Below are positions 52,036-61,903 of a DNA stretch of 64,000 nt, one piece after another; position 1 is the stretch's first letter, and the number at the start of each line of letters is the position of its first letter. The notes under the pieces are model-generated. The model ran no database searches. It was not told where the DNA came from and saw only the letters and a program-made list of their open reading frames with translations. The position numbers were made by a program, and so were the translations under genes. The DNA is from Corynebacterium sp. Marseille-P3884 (GTDB lineage Bacteria > Actinomycetota > Actinomycetes > Mycobacteriales > Mycobacteriaceae), in assembly GCF_017942225.1 (NCBI RefSeq), contig NZ_JAGKSD010000002.1, positions 1-64,000 on the forward strand, in the 5' to 3' direction.

Positions 52036-52836
52036 ATGAGCACGCACCCGGAGCCACGGCATTTCACACCGAGCGGCAAGGAAGCGCCCGGTTTCGCGGA
52101 CGCCGCGGCGCGTGAGTTCACCGCTGGTGCTTTCGCTTCCGGCTCGGATGATTATGACGATGTGCGTCCGACGTATCCAGCAGACGTCGCGGCCCTCGTC
52201 AGCAACGCACGCACGCTTATCGACGTCGGCGCCGGCACCGGCAAGCTCACCTCCACATTGCTCTCGCCCGGGCGGAAAGTGTGGGCGCTCGACCCGTCTC
52301 ACAGCATGTTGGATGTTCTGCGGACTCGCTATCCCGCAGTACCGGTCTGGCGAGCGACGGCGGAGGCCACCGGATTGGCGGATGATTCCGTCGACGCTTA
52401 TGTCAGTGCGCAGACATGGCACTGGGTGGACACGAAACAAGCGAGCGCGGAAGCCGACCGGGTCGTCGCCCGCGGCGGGGCGCTCATGCTGTGTTGGAAT
52501 ACTCTCGACGTCTCCCACCCGTGGGTTCTTCGTCTCTCACGCATCAGCCACTCGGGGGACGTGCACCGGGAGGGTTTCTACCCCACGGTCCACGCACCAT
52601 GGCAGCTTATCGACGAGCTCCGCATGCGCTGGTTCCAACCCGTCCCCCCCGAGCACCTCTTCGCGCTGGCTCGGACTCGTTCATATTGGCTGAGGGCGAA
52701 CGAGAAAACTCGAGCTAAAGTCGCCGATAATCTGCGCTGGTATCTCTACGAGCGGCTCGGTTTCGATCAGGGACAGCCGATCCCGCTTCCCTACCGCACT
52801 GATGCTTTCTACTATCGGCGGGCTGGCGAGCATTAA
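52036..52836 (+). CDS. class I SAM-dependent methyltransferase
   Basis: This 266-residue protein has the type 11 methyltransferase fold: TLIDVGAGTGKLTSTLL (SAM loop, residues about 61-77), ALDPSHSMLDVL (acidic residue after strand 2) and a QTWHWVD segment seen in small-molecule methyltransferases. The substrate is unknown. Two 11-mers lie in it, both in frame LID: at the SAM loop itself (52215-52225) and at QLIDEL (52605-52615). It overlaps the next minus-strand gene by four bases. Confidence 0.88.
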   Translation: MSTHPEPRHFTPSGKEAPGFADAAAREFTAGAFASGSDDYDDVRPTYPADVAALVSNARTLIDVGAGTGKLTSTLLSPGRKVWALDPSHSMLDVLRTRYPAVPVWRATAEATGLADDSVDAYVSAQTWHWVDTKQASAEADRVVARGGALMLCWNTLDVSHPWVLRLSRISHSGDVHREGFYPTVHAPWQLIDELRMRWFQPVPPEHLFALARTRSYWLRANEKTRAKVADNLRWYLYERLGFDQGQPIPLPYRTDAFYYRRAGEH

Positions 52837-53546
52837 TCGAGCATGTCGATCCCGAAGAAGCCAAGTATTTCTTCGGTGACATCGATGCTGTACCCGCGTG
52901 CCCACACTCCCGCGGGCCATTCGTGGCTCATGCCTTCGACTGGAATGTGCACGGCGCGGGCATGATCGCCATTGCGGCGCTCAAAAGCGTCGGTGACTGC
53001 TGTGGCTGCACGAATCAACCCGAGAGAACCCCGGTCCTGCCCGCTGTACGGGACGATATCGTCCCAGGTGCCATGAATATTCAGGTAATCGATGGGTTCC
53101 CCGGCTGCGATCTCATCAAGGTCTGTGCGGATGGCCCCAGCGACTGTGGCGACACCGGCGTATTTCTCTGGTGCGCTCACCGCCAAAGCGGTGACGAAGC
53201 CGCCACCATTGGAAAAGCCTGCGAGATAGATCCGGTTATGGTCGATGGGATAGGTGGCGGTGAGGTCGGTGGTGATGGCGTCGATAAGCGCTATGTCTTC
53301 TTCGAGCGTTGTCACGGCGTATGGCGCGGGACTCCATGCGAGCCCCTGGCCAGTAGGTGCGGCGACGATGGCGTTCGCGGCGCCGAGATTCGTGCCGATG
53401 AGAAAGTCGAGGCCGTTGTCGCCTTTGCCGTGGATCGCGAGCACGACCGGTAAGGGCTCGTCGATCGCGACAGGCACGGAGCACTGATACGAGCGCTCGA
53501 GTCCGTTGACCGTGATTGTGCGGGCGATCCGGCGGCTGGCGGCCAT
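52833..53546 (-). CDS. cytoplasmic alpha/beta-hydrolase esterase, paralogue of the LpqC-type gene
   Basis: This 237-residue protein has no signal peptide. It shares with the lipoprotein at 50919 the runs WSPAPYAVTT, YPIDHNRIYLAGFSNGGGF (nucleophile Ser) and a late His in GMSHEWPAG. It is likely a carboxyl esterase acting inside the cell. It is one base from der on the same strand and could be its last cotranscribed gene. One 11-mer encodes ALIDAI (53279-53289). Confidence 0.83.
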   Translation of the reverse strand: MAASRRIARTITVNGLERSYQCSVPVAIDEPLPVVLAIHGKGDNGLDFLIGTNLGAANAIVAAPTGQGLAWSPAPYAVTTLEEDIALIDAITTDLTATYPIDHNRIYLAGFSNGGGFVTALAVSAPEKYAGVATVAGAIRTDLDEIAAGEPIDYLNIHGTWDDIVPYSGQDRGSLGLIRAATAVTDAFERRNGDHARAVHIPVEGMSHEWPAGVWARGYSIDVTEEILGFFGIDMLD

Positions 53547-55142
53547 CTAGCGCCTCCGCGGGTTGCGCTCGCGCACGCGGACAGCGAAGCGGACCGGGGT
53601 GCCGTGGTAGCCGAACTGCTCGCGGAATTTGCGCTCCAGGTAGCGGCGGTAACCGCCGTCGAGGAAGCCCGTGGTGAACAGAACGATTGTGGGCGGACGG
53701 GTGCTCACCATCGTGGCGAAGAGGACCTTCGGCAGACGGTTATTCTTCATCGGCGGCGGGTTCGCAGCGATCGCCTCGCGCATCCAGTTGTTCAGCTGGC
53801 CAGTGGAGATGCGCTTGTCCCAGTTCTCCAGGGCGGTGATCATCTCTTTTTCGAGGCGGTGCAGGCCGCGGCCGGTCTCGGCGGAGATATTGATCTTGGA
53901 CACCCACGGCAGCTGGTTGAGCTGCAAGTCGAATTCCCGATCAAAATAGTAGCGCCGGTCCTCATCCATGAGGTCCCATTTGTTGAAGGCAATGACCATC
54001 GCTTTGCCCGCTTCGAGCACCATGGAGATGACGCGCTGGTCTTGCTCGGTGATCTCCTGGGAGGCGTCGATAAGCACAACGCACACTTCCGCGGCGTCGA
54101 TCGTGCCGCGCGTGCGCAGCGATGCGTAGTACTCGTGCCCCGTCGCGTTTTTGACCTTCTTGCGCAGGCCTGCGGTGTCGATGAAGCGCCACAGTCGCTC
54201 GTCGAGCTGGATCAACTCATCGACCGGGTCGACGGTAGTGCCCGCGACATTATCGACGACCGCGCGCTTCGACTTGGAGAGCTTGTTCAGCAAGCTCGAC
54301 TTGCCCACATTCGGCTTGCCGACGAGCGCGACACGCCGCGGCCCCTCCGTGATCGAACTGGCTGATTTCGGCGTTTCGGGGAAGACCTTCACGATCTCGT
54401 CGAGCACATCGGCACCGCCACGGCCGTGAAGCGCGGAAACCGGCCACGGGTCCCCCAAGCCGAGCGAGTAGAACTCGGCGACATCGCCCCACTGGGACTC
54501 GGATTCGAATTTATTGGCCACGAGGAGAATGGGGACGTCGGAACGCTGGAGGTTGCGTGCCATGAACGCGTCTGAATCGGTGACGCCGACGTGCGCGTCG
54601 ACGACCATGACGATGACATCGGCATCCTCCATGGCTGCCTCCGACTGGTGGGCGATAGACGCGTGAATGCCTTTCGCATCCGGATCCCAGCCGCCGGTGT
54701 CCTGCACCCAGAAGCGCTGTCCATTCCAATCGGCGAGGTAGCTCACACGGTCGCGGGTCACGCCGGGGTGGTCCTCGACAACAGCTTCACGACGCCCCAA
54801 GAAACGGTTCACCAGAGTGGACTTGCCGACATTCGGGCGACCGACGATCGCGACCGTCGGCAACGCTTCCTCGATGTGGCCGTCGGGGTTGATGCCGAAG
54901 GCCTGGCCGATTTCTTCCCACTCTTCATCGGTGTATTCGTTATCGCCTTCTTCGCCTTCTTCGTCGTCGCCGAATTCCGCGGGACCGAATTCTGACTCGT
55001 CGAATTCCTCGAGTTCGCCTTCGAAAGCCTCCTCGTACGCCTCATACTCGGAGACGACCTCACCGTCGTAATCGGCGGGATTGAAGTGGGTGTACTCGAA
55101 TTCGGTCTCGCGCTCCTCGCGCGGTCGATTCTGCTCGCTCAT
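53547..55142 (-). CDS. der: ribosome-assembly GTPase Der (EngA)
   Basis: This 531-residue protein has two consecutive GTPase domains and a KH-like C-terminal domain. It acts in assembly of the 50S subunit. First domain: [14 protein letters not shown] (about residue 100) and DTGGW; second: [14 protein letters not shown] (about 275), DTAGL and NKWD. An acidic N-terminal extension of about 90 residues is typical for actinobacteria. It overlaps cmk by four bases. One 11-mer encodes VLIDAS (54065-54075). Confidence 0.96.
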   Translation of the reverse strand: MSEQNRPREERETEFEYTHFNPADYDGEVVSEYEAYEEAFEGELEEFDESEFGPAEFGDDEEGEEGDNEYTDEEWEEIGQAFGINPDGHIEEALPTVAIVGRPNVGKSTLVNRFLGRREAVVEDHPGVTRDRVSYLADWNGQRFWVQDTGGWDPDAKGIHASIAHQSEAAMEDADVIVMVVDAHVGVTDSDAFMARNLQRSDVPILLVANKFESESQWGDVAEFYSLGLGDPWPVSALHGRGGADVLDEIVKVFPETPKSASSITEGPRRVALVGKPNVGKSSLLNKLSKSKRAVVDNVAGTTVDPVDELIQLDERLWRFIDTAGLRKKVKNATGHEYYASLRTRGTIDAAEVCVVLIDASQEITEQDQRVISMVLEAGKAMVIAFNKWDLMDEDRRYYFDREFDLQLNQLPWVSKINISAETGRGLHRLEKEMITALENWDKRISTGQLNNWMREAIAANPPPMKNNRLPKVLFATMVSTRPPTIVLFTTGFLDGGYRRYLERKFREQFGYHGTPVRFAVRVRERNPRRR

Positions 55143-55840
55143 CGCGCGCTCCTTTCAATGAGCGAGATCAGTGCCCCGATGACCTCGTCCTTATCCATGT
55201 CGGAGGTGTCGATGATCTCCGCGTCATCCGCCGGACGCAGCGGGCTCGTTGCGCGGGAAGAATCGAGCTCATCGCGGCGGACGACATCAGCCAGAACAGT
55301 GTCGTAGTCGACTTCGCGTCCCGCAGCAATGTCCTGGTTGTAGCGGCGCGTGGCACGTACTTCAGGGGAGGCGGTGAGGAAAGCTTTCGCTGGGGCGTCG
55401 ATAAGCACCACCGTGCCGATATCGCGGCCTTCGACGATCGCGCGGTGCGCTTCGCGTGCGAGCTTGCGCTGCAGCTCCACGAGGTTCGTGCGCACGTCGG
55501 GAATGGCGGAGACCGCCGAGACATTCTGCGTGACCTCGCGGCCGCGGATCTCGCCCGCGACATTCTCCCCGTCGAGAATGACCTCGGTGGAATCCGGATC
55601 ATCGGAGATCTCTAACGGAAGGTCGCGTGTGGCGGCGACGACGGCAGCGGTATCCGCCGGGTCAATGCCCGCGCGCAGCACAGCGAGCGTGGCCACACGG
55701 TACATTGCGCCAGTGTCGACGTATTTCGCGTCGAGCTGCTTGGCCAAAGCACGGCACGTCGTCGACTTGCCGGTGCCGGATGGCCCGTCGACCGCGAGGA
55801 TCAGTCCGCCGTCAGGCATATTCACAAGCTTCGCGCTCAT
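55139..55840 (-). CDS. cmk: cytidylate kinase
   Basis: This 233-residue enzyme phosphorylates CMP and dCMP with ATP. It shows the P-loop [16 protein letters not shown] (residues about 17-32), [31 protein letters not shown] and RATRRYNQ. It overlaps rluB by one base (TAATG) and der by four, making a tight operon. One 11-mer encodes VLIDAP (55396-55406). Confidence 0.96.
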   Translation of the reverse strand: MSAKLVNMPDGGLILAVDGPSGTGKSTTCRALAKQLDAKYVDTGAMYRVATLAVLRAGIDPADTAAVVAATRDLPLEISDDPDSTEVILDGENVAGEIRGREVTQNVSAVSAIPDVRTNLVELQRKLAREAHRAIVEGRDIGTVVLIDAPAKAFLTASPEVRATRRYNQDIAAGREVDYDTVLADVVRRDELDSSRATSPLRPADDAEIIDTSDMDKDEVIGALISLIERSAR

Positions 55841-56838
55841 TACATATCCACCGCCTTGTAGAGAGCCGTCAGCTCCGAGTCGTTGAGTGCACGCATCGCT
55901 CCCGGTTTCAGCTCGCCGAGCTGGACCGTGTGGATCTTCGTCCGCACGAGACGCTGGACCGGGAAGCCCGCTGCTTTGAGCATCCGGCGGACCACGTGCT
56001 TGCGGCCTTCGTGGATCTCTAGGCGCACCAACGACTGACCCTGGTAGGTATCCACAATCTGGGCGTAGTCGGCCTTGGCGATGCCGTCGTCAAGCTCTAC
56101 GCCCTTCTTGAGCTCGCGGACTAGCGGGGGTTTTGCCTCGCCGAGAACAGTGGCGAGGTAGGTCTTGGACACCTCGTACTTCGGGTGCATGAGGCGGTTA
56201 GCCAACTCGCCGTCGTTGGTGAGCAGCAACAGACCTTCCGTATCGGCGTCCAGGCGGCCGACGTGGAACAGGCGCTGACCCGACACGATACGGTCTGCGA
56301 CGAGATCGCCAACGCAAGGACGGCCGAGGTCGTCCTCCATCGTGGTGTGCATGCCGCGCGGCTTGTTCAGTGCGAAGTATTGGTGCTCTTCGTTGACGTT
56401 CACGCGCACGCCGTCGACGCGGATGATGTCCACGTTCGGGTCCACGCGCACGCCCTGTTTGCGGATGATCTTGCCGTTGACCTCAATGCGGCCCTCGTCG
56501 ATCATCACCTCGGAGTGGCGGCGCGATGCCACGCCCGCTTGGGCGAGGACCTTTTGCAGACGGATACCCTCGCTTGTTTTGCGCTTCGGGGTGCTGCTGG
56601 GAGCGTCATCGCCGTCGTCGATCGCTTTGCCAAGCGGCGCGACGGGGTCTTCGCGCTCGTCCCACCAGTTATCGGCGAGCGGGTGCGGTTCCTGGCTCTG
56701 GTCAGCGTTCTTCGCGGCGTTTTCACGCCTCTTGCTCAAGCTGACATTCTGGTGCTTAGCGGGCTTGGCGTTGGAGAGAAAGAACTTCTCGTCCTTGCTG
56801 TTGTCCGGTGTGCCTTCTCGGCGAGCGGGTGGGGTCAT
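55840..56838 (-). CDS. rluB: 23S rRNA pseudouridine synthase, RluB type
   Basis: This 332-residue protein has a low-complexity N-terminal extension (1-85), an S4 RNA-binding domain (GIRLQKVLAQAGVASRRHSE, split at residues 91-110), and an RsuA/RluB catalytic domain with GRLDADTEGLLLLTNDG (catalytic Asp) and EGRKHVVRRML. It isomerises a uridine near the peptidyl transferase centre of 23S rRNA. It lies 11 bases after scpB. Confidence 0.93.
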   Translation of the reverse strand: MTPPARREGTPDNSKDEKFFLSNAKPAKHQNVSLSKRRENAAKNADQSQEPHPLADNWWDEREDPVAPLGKAIDDGDDAPSSTPKRKTSEGIRLQKVLAQAGVASRRHSEVMIDEGRIEVNGKIIRKQGVRVDPNVDIIRVDGVRVNVNEEHQYFALNKPRGMHTTMEDDLGRPCVGDLVADRIVSGQRLFHVGRLDADTEGLLLLTNDGELANRLMHPKYEVSKTYLATVLGEAKPPLVRELKKGVELDDGIAKADYAQIVDTYQGQSLVRLEIHEGRKHVVRRMLKAAGFPVQRLVRTKIHTVQLGELKPGAMRALNDSELTALYKAVDM

Positions 56839-56849
56839 GGCTCCCCAAA

Positions 56850-57413
56850 CTACCAGGCCTCTTCGATGGAATCGACTTCCGGAAGAAGCGGCGCCAAGTC
56901 GGGCAAGCGGTCGAGCGAATCGATGCCGAGCTGCTCGAGAAACAGTTCGGTAGTGACGTAGCGGTGCGCGCCCGTCGCCTCGTCCGGGTCGACTTCAGCG
57001 ATGAGTCCGCGGAGAGTCAGTGTTCGGATCACCCCGTCGACGTTGACGCCGCGCACTGCAGCGACCTGCGCGCGGGTGACTGGCTGGCGGTAGGCCACCA
57101 CGGCGAGTGTTTCCATCGCCGCGCGTGACAGCTTCGTGTGCGCGCCGTCGACGAGAAATGCCTCGACAGCGTCGGCATTCTCCGTCCGCGTGTAAAGGCG
57201 CCAGCCTTCTGATGTCTCGCGCACGTCCATGCCTGAACCGCGTTGTTCGAGTTCGTCTGCCCACTGAGTGAGGCACGCCGTGACGTCTGACTCCGCGGCA
57301 CCTAACGCGCCGGCGATATCCGCGGCGAGCGCGGGAGTGTCAATGACGAGCAGGATCGACTCGACCTGAGAGCGCAACTGACTCACCATCGGCATGGATC
57401 CGGATTCAGTCAT
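56850..57413 (-). CDS. scpB: segregation and condensation protein ScpB
   Basis: This 187-residue protein consists of two winged-helix domains and forms, with ScpA and SMC, the condensin that organises the chromosome. Visible are LSRAAMETLAVVAYRQPVTR (split across residues 92-111), RGVNVDGVIRTL and RYVTTELFLEQLG. It follows scpA after 18 bases. Confidence 0.94.
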   Translation of the reverse strand: MTESGSMPMVSQLRSQVESILLVIDTPALAADIAGALGAAESDVTACLTQWADELEQRGSGMDVRETSEGWRLYTRTENADAVEAFLVDGAHTKLSRAAMETLAVVAYRQPVTRAQVAAVRGVNVDGVIRTLTLRGLIAEVDPDEATGAHRYVTTELFLEQLGIDSLDRLPDLAPLLPEVDSIEEAW

Positions 57414-57431
57414 GATGAAAGCCGTCCTTCC

Positions 57432-58280
57432 CTACTCCCAGTTCGCGGCGGCGACCACAGCCGGATCGACGTCCTTGCCTGTCCAGGAAATATCGAGCTG
57501 CCCCAATGCTTCTTCTTGCTGCGCATCAATAGCGTGCGCTTTGTAGAGTTCCAGCACCGCGAGGAAACGCCCGACCACTTCCATCGAACGCGTGCAATCA
57601 CGCGTGAGAGCAGTGAACGTCAGCCAGTGCTGCGGCCCAGCGAGCTTGAGCGTGTCCAACAGCTTTCCCGCCTGCTCCGGCACGGAGACCGGCTGGATGT
57701 GAAGGTGATCGACTCGGACTTCCTCCGGCGGCTTCGGACGGAACACCGATGCCGCGAGTTCGGCGAAAGAACCAGGCGTGTGCCCCAGCGCGACGGGCGG
57801 GAGCACATCAGAGAAGGCCTCTTCCATGCCTACGGCACGCGGATAACGCCGGCGAGCACTCGCCTGCCAACGTTCGAACTGGTCCGCCACTTGCTGGTAG
57901 GCGCGGTACTGCAAAAGGCGCGCGAAAAGCAGGTCGCGCGACGACAGGAACTCGAGGTCCTCCTCCTCGTCGTCTCCGTTGCGCGGAAGCAGCCGCTGTG
58001 CTTTCAAATTGAGCAGCGTCGCCGCGGTGACGAGGAACTCAGTGATCTCGTCCAGCTCGGCGGTCTCACCCAATTGCTTGACGTAGGCGATGAACTCATC
58101 GGTCACTTCCGCCAACGCCACCTCGGTGACATCGAGCTTGTGGGAGCTGATCAAATTCAGCAAGAGATCGTACGGCCCCTCGAAATTATTCAGCACGAGG
58201 GTGAACCCGGTGATCTCCGGCTGATACCCCTCGCCCGCAAAGGCGGGGTCGCGCGGATCGATCTTTTCAGCTGTCGTCAT
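57432..58280 (-). CDS. scpA: segregation and condensation protein ScpA
   Basis: This kleisin subunit is 282 residues from ATG 58280. The N-terminal FTLVLNNFEGPYDLLLNLIS (split at residues 22-41) binds the SMC neck, and the C-terminal winged helix (VVGRFLAVLELYKAHAIDAQ, split at about 240-259) binds the SMC head. It bridges the two SMC arms with ScpB. It begins four bases after the parA stop. An ATG ten codons earlier (58310) is possible and would overlap parA. Confidence 0.93.
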   Translation of the reverse strand: MTTAEKIDPRDPAFAGEGYQPEITGFTLVLNNFEGPYDLLLNLISSHKLDVTEVALAEVTDEFIAYVKQLGETAELDEITEFLVTAATLLNLKAQRLLPRNGDDEEEDLEFLSSRDLLFARLLQYRAYQQVADQFERWQASARRRYPRAVGMEEAFSDVLPPVALGHTPGSFAELAASVFRPKPPEEVRVDHLHIQPVSVPEQAGKLLDTLKLAGPQHWLTFTALTRDCTRSMEVVGRFLAVLELYKAHAIDAQQEEALGQLDISWTGKDVDPAVVAAANWE

Positions 58281-58284
58281 ACGG

Positions 58285-59154
58285 TCAGGAGGTGCGCTCG
58301 ATGACTTCAAGGGCGAGGTTGCGGTACTGTTCCGCGCCGGGCGAATTCGGAGCCCAGGTGATGATGGGCTCGCCGGCCACGGACGTTTCCGGGAAGCGAA
58401 CCGTGCGGGTGATCACCGTGTCGAAGACCCGGTCGCCGAAGACTTCCACGACGCGGTCCATCACCTCGCGGGCGTGAGTGGTGCGGCGATCGAACATGGT
58501 CACCAGAATTCCGACGATGTCCAGGTCGAAATTGATGCGATCGCGCACCTTCTCCACCGTGTCGGTCAACAATGCGAGCCCGCGAAGAGAGAAGTACTCG
58601 CATTCCATCGGGATGATGACGCCCTGCGAGCACGCCAGGGCGTTGACGGTGAGAAGCCCGAGCGACGGCTGGCAGTCGATGATGATGAAGTCATATTCCC
58701 CGCGCACAGGGCGCAGAGCGCGGCCGAGGGTTTGCTCGCGACCGACTTCATTGACCAACTGGATCTCCGCCGCAGACAGATCGATATTCGCCGGAACCAT
58801 GTCCAAGCCGGACACATTGGTGTGCTTGATCGCGGCATGGATCGACGAGGTGTTGTCCAGCATGAGGTCGTAGACCGTGACCTGATCCTCGTCGTGGGTG
58901 ACGTTCAAACCTGCGGACAGTGCGCCCTGCGGGTCAAGGTCGACCAAGAGGACCTTGCGGCCCTGCTCCGCCAAGCACGCACCGAGGTTGATCGAGGACG
59001 TTGTCTTGCCCACGCCACCCTTTTGGTTGACCATCGAGATGATGGTCGCGGGGCCGTGCTTGTCCAGAGGTTTGGGCTGCGGGAACTCACGCAATGGCCG
59101 ACCCGTCAGCCCGACCTCCGGCTCCGAAGCGCTGAAAAGTCCGTCTTCTGTCAC
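58285..59154 (-). CDS. parA: ParA-family segregation ATPase
   Basis: This 289-residue protein has a deviant Walker A, MVNQKGGVGKTTSSINLGA (residues about 41-59), LVDLDPQGALSAG and DFIIIDCQPSLGLLTVNAL. It is the ParA homologue next to scpAB in actinobacteria, not necessarily the partner of parB near the origin, since no parB or parS is nearby. The start is GTG. The 108 bases to xerD hold no clear element. Confidence 0.9.
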   Translation of the reverse strand: MTEDGLFSASEPEVGLTGRPLREFPQPKPLDKHGPATIISMVNQKGGVGKTTSSINLGACLAEQGRKVLLVDLDPQGALSAGLNVTHDEDQVTVYDLMLDNTSSIHAAIKHTNVSGLDMVPANIDLSAAEIQLVNEVGREQTLGRALRPVRGEYDFIIIDCQPSLGLLTVNALACSQGVIIPMECEYFSLRGLALLTDTVEKVRDRINFDLDIVGILVTMFDRRTTHAREVMDRVVEVFGDRVFDTVITRTVRFPETSVAGEPIITWAPNSPGAEQYRNLALEVIERTS

Positions 59155-59262
59155 CGAGCCACTCCTTCGTTTCCTGCGTCACCCTGCGTCCGCAACGCTG
59201 TCAACGCGAACGATGTGCCTTGCTGTTGATGGTCATCTTACACGGCTGTCATTCGCCCGCAG

Positions 59263-60168
59263 TCACGAACGCGGATGCGAGGAGGTCCACACTTCACGCA
59301 AGTTTTCTGGTGTGACGTGGGTGTATATCTGAGTCGTCGTCACAGAGGCGTGACCGAGCAACTCCTGGACTGTGCGCACGTCGGCACCCCCCTCCAACAA
59401 GTGCGTGGCAAAGGAGTGGCGCATCGTGTGCGGGGAGATCTCTTTGTCGAGGCCTGCTCGTGACGCAGCGTCCTTGATGATCGTCCACGCACTCTGCCGC
59501 GACAGCGCACCGCCGCGCTTGTTCAGGAACACGGCGTGGGACTTCCCCGCCGACAACGCCGGGCGTCCACGGACGAGATACGCCTCGAGAGCACGCTGCG
59601 CGGCGCCGCCTACCGGAACCACACGCTGTTTGTCGCCTTTACCGGTGACTTTGATGAAGTCGCGGGTCTCAGCAATATCGTCCACGACTAAGGCGAGCAC
59701 TTCAGAGATCCGGGCACCGGTCGCGTAGAGGATTTCAAGCAGCGCCTTGTCGCGCAGTTGGGTGGGGGTCTCGTCGGGGCAGGCGTCGAGAAGCGTGCCC
59801 ACTTCGTCGATGCTGAGCGTGTCCGGAAGCTTCTCTCCGAGCTTCGGCGGGGACACGCCCGCGGCGACATCGGCTGCCACCACTCCCTCGCTCACCGCGA
59901 ATTTGTGCAGGCCGCGCGCAACAACGAGGGCACGGCTTGCCGACGACGCCGCCAGCCCCTTTTTTCCGTCTCCCCCGCGCCGCAGATCTGCGACATAGTC
60001 TTCGAGATCCGTCGATGCGACCTCGCCAAGGTCTGTTTTGCCGGTGTCTGCGAGCCAATCGAGATACCTCTCGACATCGCGGCGGTAATTGCTCAGCGTA
60101 TTGGCGGACACGCCCCGCTCAACAGCGAGGTGATCGAGCCACAGCTGGCCGACTGTTCGTGCGTCCAC
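59263..60168 (-). CDS. xerD: tyrosine recombinase XerD
   Basis: This 301-residue recombinase resolves chromosome dimers at dif with XerC. The N-terminal SAM-like domain ([22 protein letters not shown], split at residues 10-31) binds DNA, and the catalytic residues are visible: Arg in YATGARISE, Lys in VTGKGDKQR, His-x-x-Arg in [17 protein letters not shown], His in LGHASVTTT and the nucleophile Tyr in QIYTHV. The start is GTG. Confidence 0.95.
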   Translation of the reverse strand: MDARTVGQLWLDHLAVERGVSANTLSNYRRDVERYLDWLADTGKTDLGEVASTDLEDYVADLRRGGDGKKGLAASSASRALVVARGLHKFAVSEGVVAADVAAGVSPPKLGEKLPDTLSIDEVGTLLDACPDETPTQLRDKALLEILYATGARISEVLALVVDDIAETRDFIKVTGKGDKQRVVPVGGAAQRALEAYLVRGRPALSAGKSHAVFLNKRGGALSRQSAWTIIKDAASRAGLDKEISPHTMRHSFATHLLEGGADVRTVQELLGHASVTTTQIYTHVTPENLREVWTSSHPRS

Positions 60169-60180
60169 ACTGGAGACTTT

Positions 60181-60861
60181 CTATTTGATCTTCTTCATGT
60201 CGGGCGTGATCCCTTCCGCGCGACGACGCGTCGGCATGTGCGTGGGACGCAGTTCGAAAGGCGTCTCCGTGCTGCGTGCTTCTGCCCTACCTGCGAGCAC
60301 CTCGGAGGCGGACAAGATGCCCGCGATGGCGATCGAGTTCGCGATACGGCCATTCATGACATCGGCGCGTGCCTCATCGAGCGGCACCCACGCAAAACCC
60401 ATGTCGGCCTCTTCCTCTTCGGCCTCCGGGCGGTCGGTCTCGGTGAGATCTGTGGCCAAGAAAACGCGCACTGCTTCTTCCGCGAACCCGGGCGAGGTGA
60501 CCAAGTCGACGAGCACCGACCACGTCCCCGCCTTCAGGCCCGCCTCCTCGACGAGTTCACGCTGAGCGGTCACGAGTGCGTCTTCACCGTCAAAATCGAG
60601 CAGGCCTGCGGGCAACTCCCAGAGCCGGCAGCCGACGGTGTGGCGGTATTGCTCCACCATCGCGATGCGTTCGTTGGCGTCGACGGCGACCACAGCGACG
60701 GCACCGAAGTGTTCCACCACTTCGCGGGTCGCGGTTGACCCGCCTGGCATGGTGACGCTGTCGCGGCGGAGGGCGAGAATCGGGGCGTCGATAAGCAGCT
60801 CCGAGTCCGTCACCTCGAAACGGTGCCGCTGCGAATCGGACATTGGTGCGGAATCAGACAT
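60181..60861 (-). CDS. NUDIX hydrolase (ADP-ribose pyrophosphatase type)
   Basis: This 226-residue protein has the Nudix box GLLDFDGEDALVTAQRELVEEAG (split across residues 88-110) and the preceding LWELPAG, and is closest to ADP-ribose/ADP-sugar pyrophosphatases, also by the FAVAVV region and its distance from the box. It probably cleans up ADP-ribose. Two ATGs (60861, 60843) are possible. One 11-mer encodes LLIDAP (60786-60796). Confidence 0.88.
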   Translation of the reverse strand: MSDSAPMSDSQRHRFEVTDSELLIDAPILALRRDSVTMPGGSTATREVVEHFGAVAVVAVDANERIAMVEQYRHTVGCRLWELPAGLLDFDGEDALVTAQRELVEEAGLKAGTWSVLVDLVTSPGFAEEAVRVFLATDLTETDRPEAEEEEADMGFAWVPLDEARADVMNGRIANSIAIAGILSASEVLAGRAEARSTETPFELRPTHMPTRRRAEGITPDMKKIK

Positions 60862-60883
60862 GGTGCCCACGATAGCGACGAGG

Positions 60884-61882
60884 TCAGTTCCCGGGACGCG
60901 ACTCCGGCTTTGGAGCGGGCATATCCGCATTCGCATTCGACGCAGAGCCGTACGCGCCGGAACCGCCGTTGATCTGCTCCGCGAGTGCGAGCACAGTCGA
61001 GATCCGGCCCGTCTCGGACTCGAGAGAGTCAACGGTAGAAACCTTGGACTTTTCGTCCGAACGCAGCTGCGCCAGCGACCCCTTCTCGGCGGCGGCGCCA
61101 CGGCGGCCGGCAAGCACAACAGCATCGCCCTTGGAATCGAGTGCGCGCGCGAAATCAGCCATCACGGTCGCGGAGTAGACGCTGCTTTCGTCCTTATTGC
61201 CCTCCGCCTCTTCCTCGTTAAGCGTTCCGCCGGTGACCAGGATGATGCCCTGGACCGGCGTGATCGTCCCGTCGGCGTACTCGATGAATCCGGCATCGCG
61301 CAGCGCCTGCAGCACCACGGCACGGTCATCGACGGTGGCGAGCGGCTGATCGCCCTTGGGGTCGAACATCAACGCCGCGCCGAGCGACTCACCGGCGTGC
61401 ACACCCGGCTCCTGGTTGTCGACGGACAACTGCGCGCCCGCTGGCAACGTCGTGGCTATAATGGAGCGCAGTTCATCTGCACCTTCAGGGGACAAGAATT
61501 TATCGGTCAGCGTGATCTGGCCCGACGCGACGCCGCCGGCCTGCTTCGCCAACCAACTGGTCACTTCGACATCGTCAGCGTTGGCGTCCGGGGTACGGAT
61601 CACCATGAACGGGCGCTGATCGAGCGCACCTTCGACGATCTTCGTCGACGTGTTACCGAGCAGAGCGTTCGCCGCATCCACCTGACGCTGGGACTCCTCG
61701 TCGGTGGCAGTCTTCTTCCCGCCGTCGCTAGACGAACTTCCCGTGATGTGGTTGAAGCTGTTGTCGGCGATCGGCGCCATCGACGGGGCGACGACGAGCG
61801 CGCCCAAAGCGATACCGGCTGCGATGCCCCACGCGAGGCCGCTTGCCACCAAACCCGGTGCTCCGGTCTTCTTCTTCGGCAT
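60884..61882 (-). CDS. steB: SteB, MctB-like envelope protein
   Basis: This 332-residue protein has one N-terminal membrane helix (residues about 10-32) and an outer domain of the MctB/copper-transporter-like family (LTDKFLSPEGADELRSII; GIILVTGGTLNEEE). In C. glutamicum the pair SteA-SteB, encoded in this order after recN, localises to the septum and takes part in daughter cell separation and wall hydrolase control. It lies 21 bases after steA. Confidence 0.85.
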   Translation of the reverse strand: MPKKKTGAPGLVASGLAWGIAAGIALGALVVAPSMAPIADNSFNHITGSSSSDGGKKTATDEESQRQVDAANALLGNTSTKIVEGALDQRPFMVIRTPDANADDVEVTSWLAKQAGGVASGQITLTDKFLSPEGADELRSIIATTLPAGAQLSVDNQEPGVHAGESLGAALMFDPKGDQPLATVDDRAVVLQALRDAGFIEYADGTITPVQGIILVTGGTLNEEEAEGNKDESSVYSATVMADFARALDSKGDAVVLAGRRGAAAEKGSLAQLRSDEKSKVSTVDSLESETGRISTVLALAEQINGGSGAYGSASNANADMPAPKPESRPGN

Positions 61883-61903
61883 GATGAAGCGATTCCTCCC
61901 CTT

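Noticed and set aside
58285..59154. ParA as evidence for a nearby replication origin or plasmid
   Set aside because: The gene belongs to the conserved parA-scpA-scpB-rluB-cmk-der series. No parB, parS (TGTTTCACGTGAAACA) or dnaA boxes are seen.
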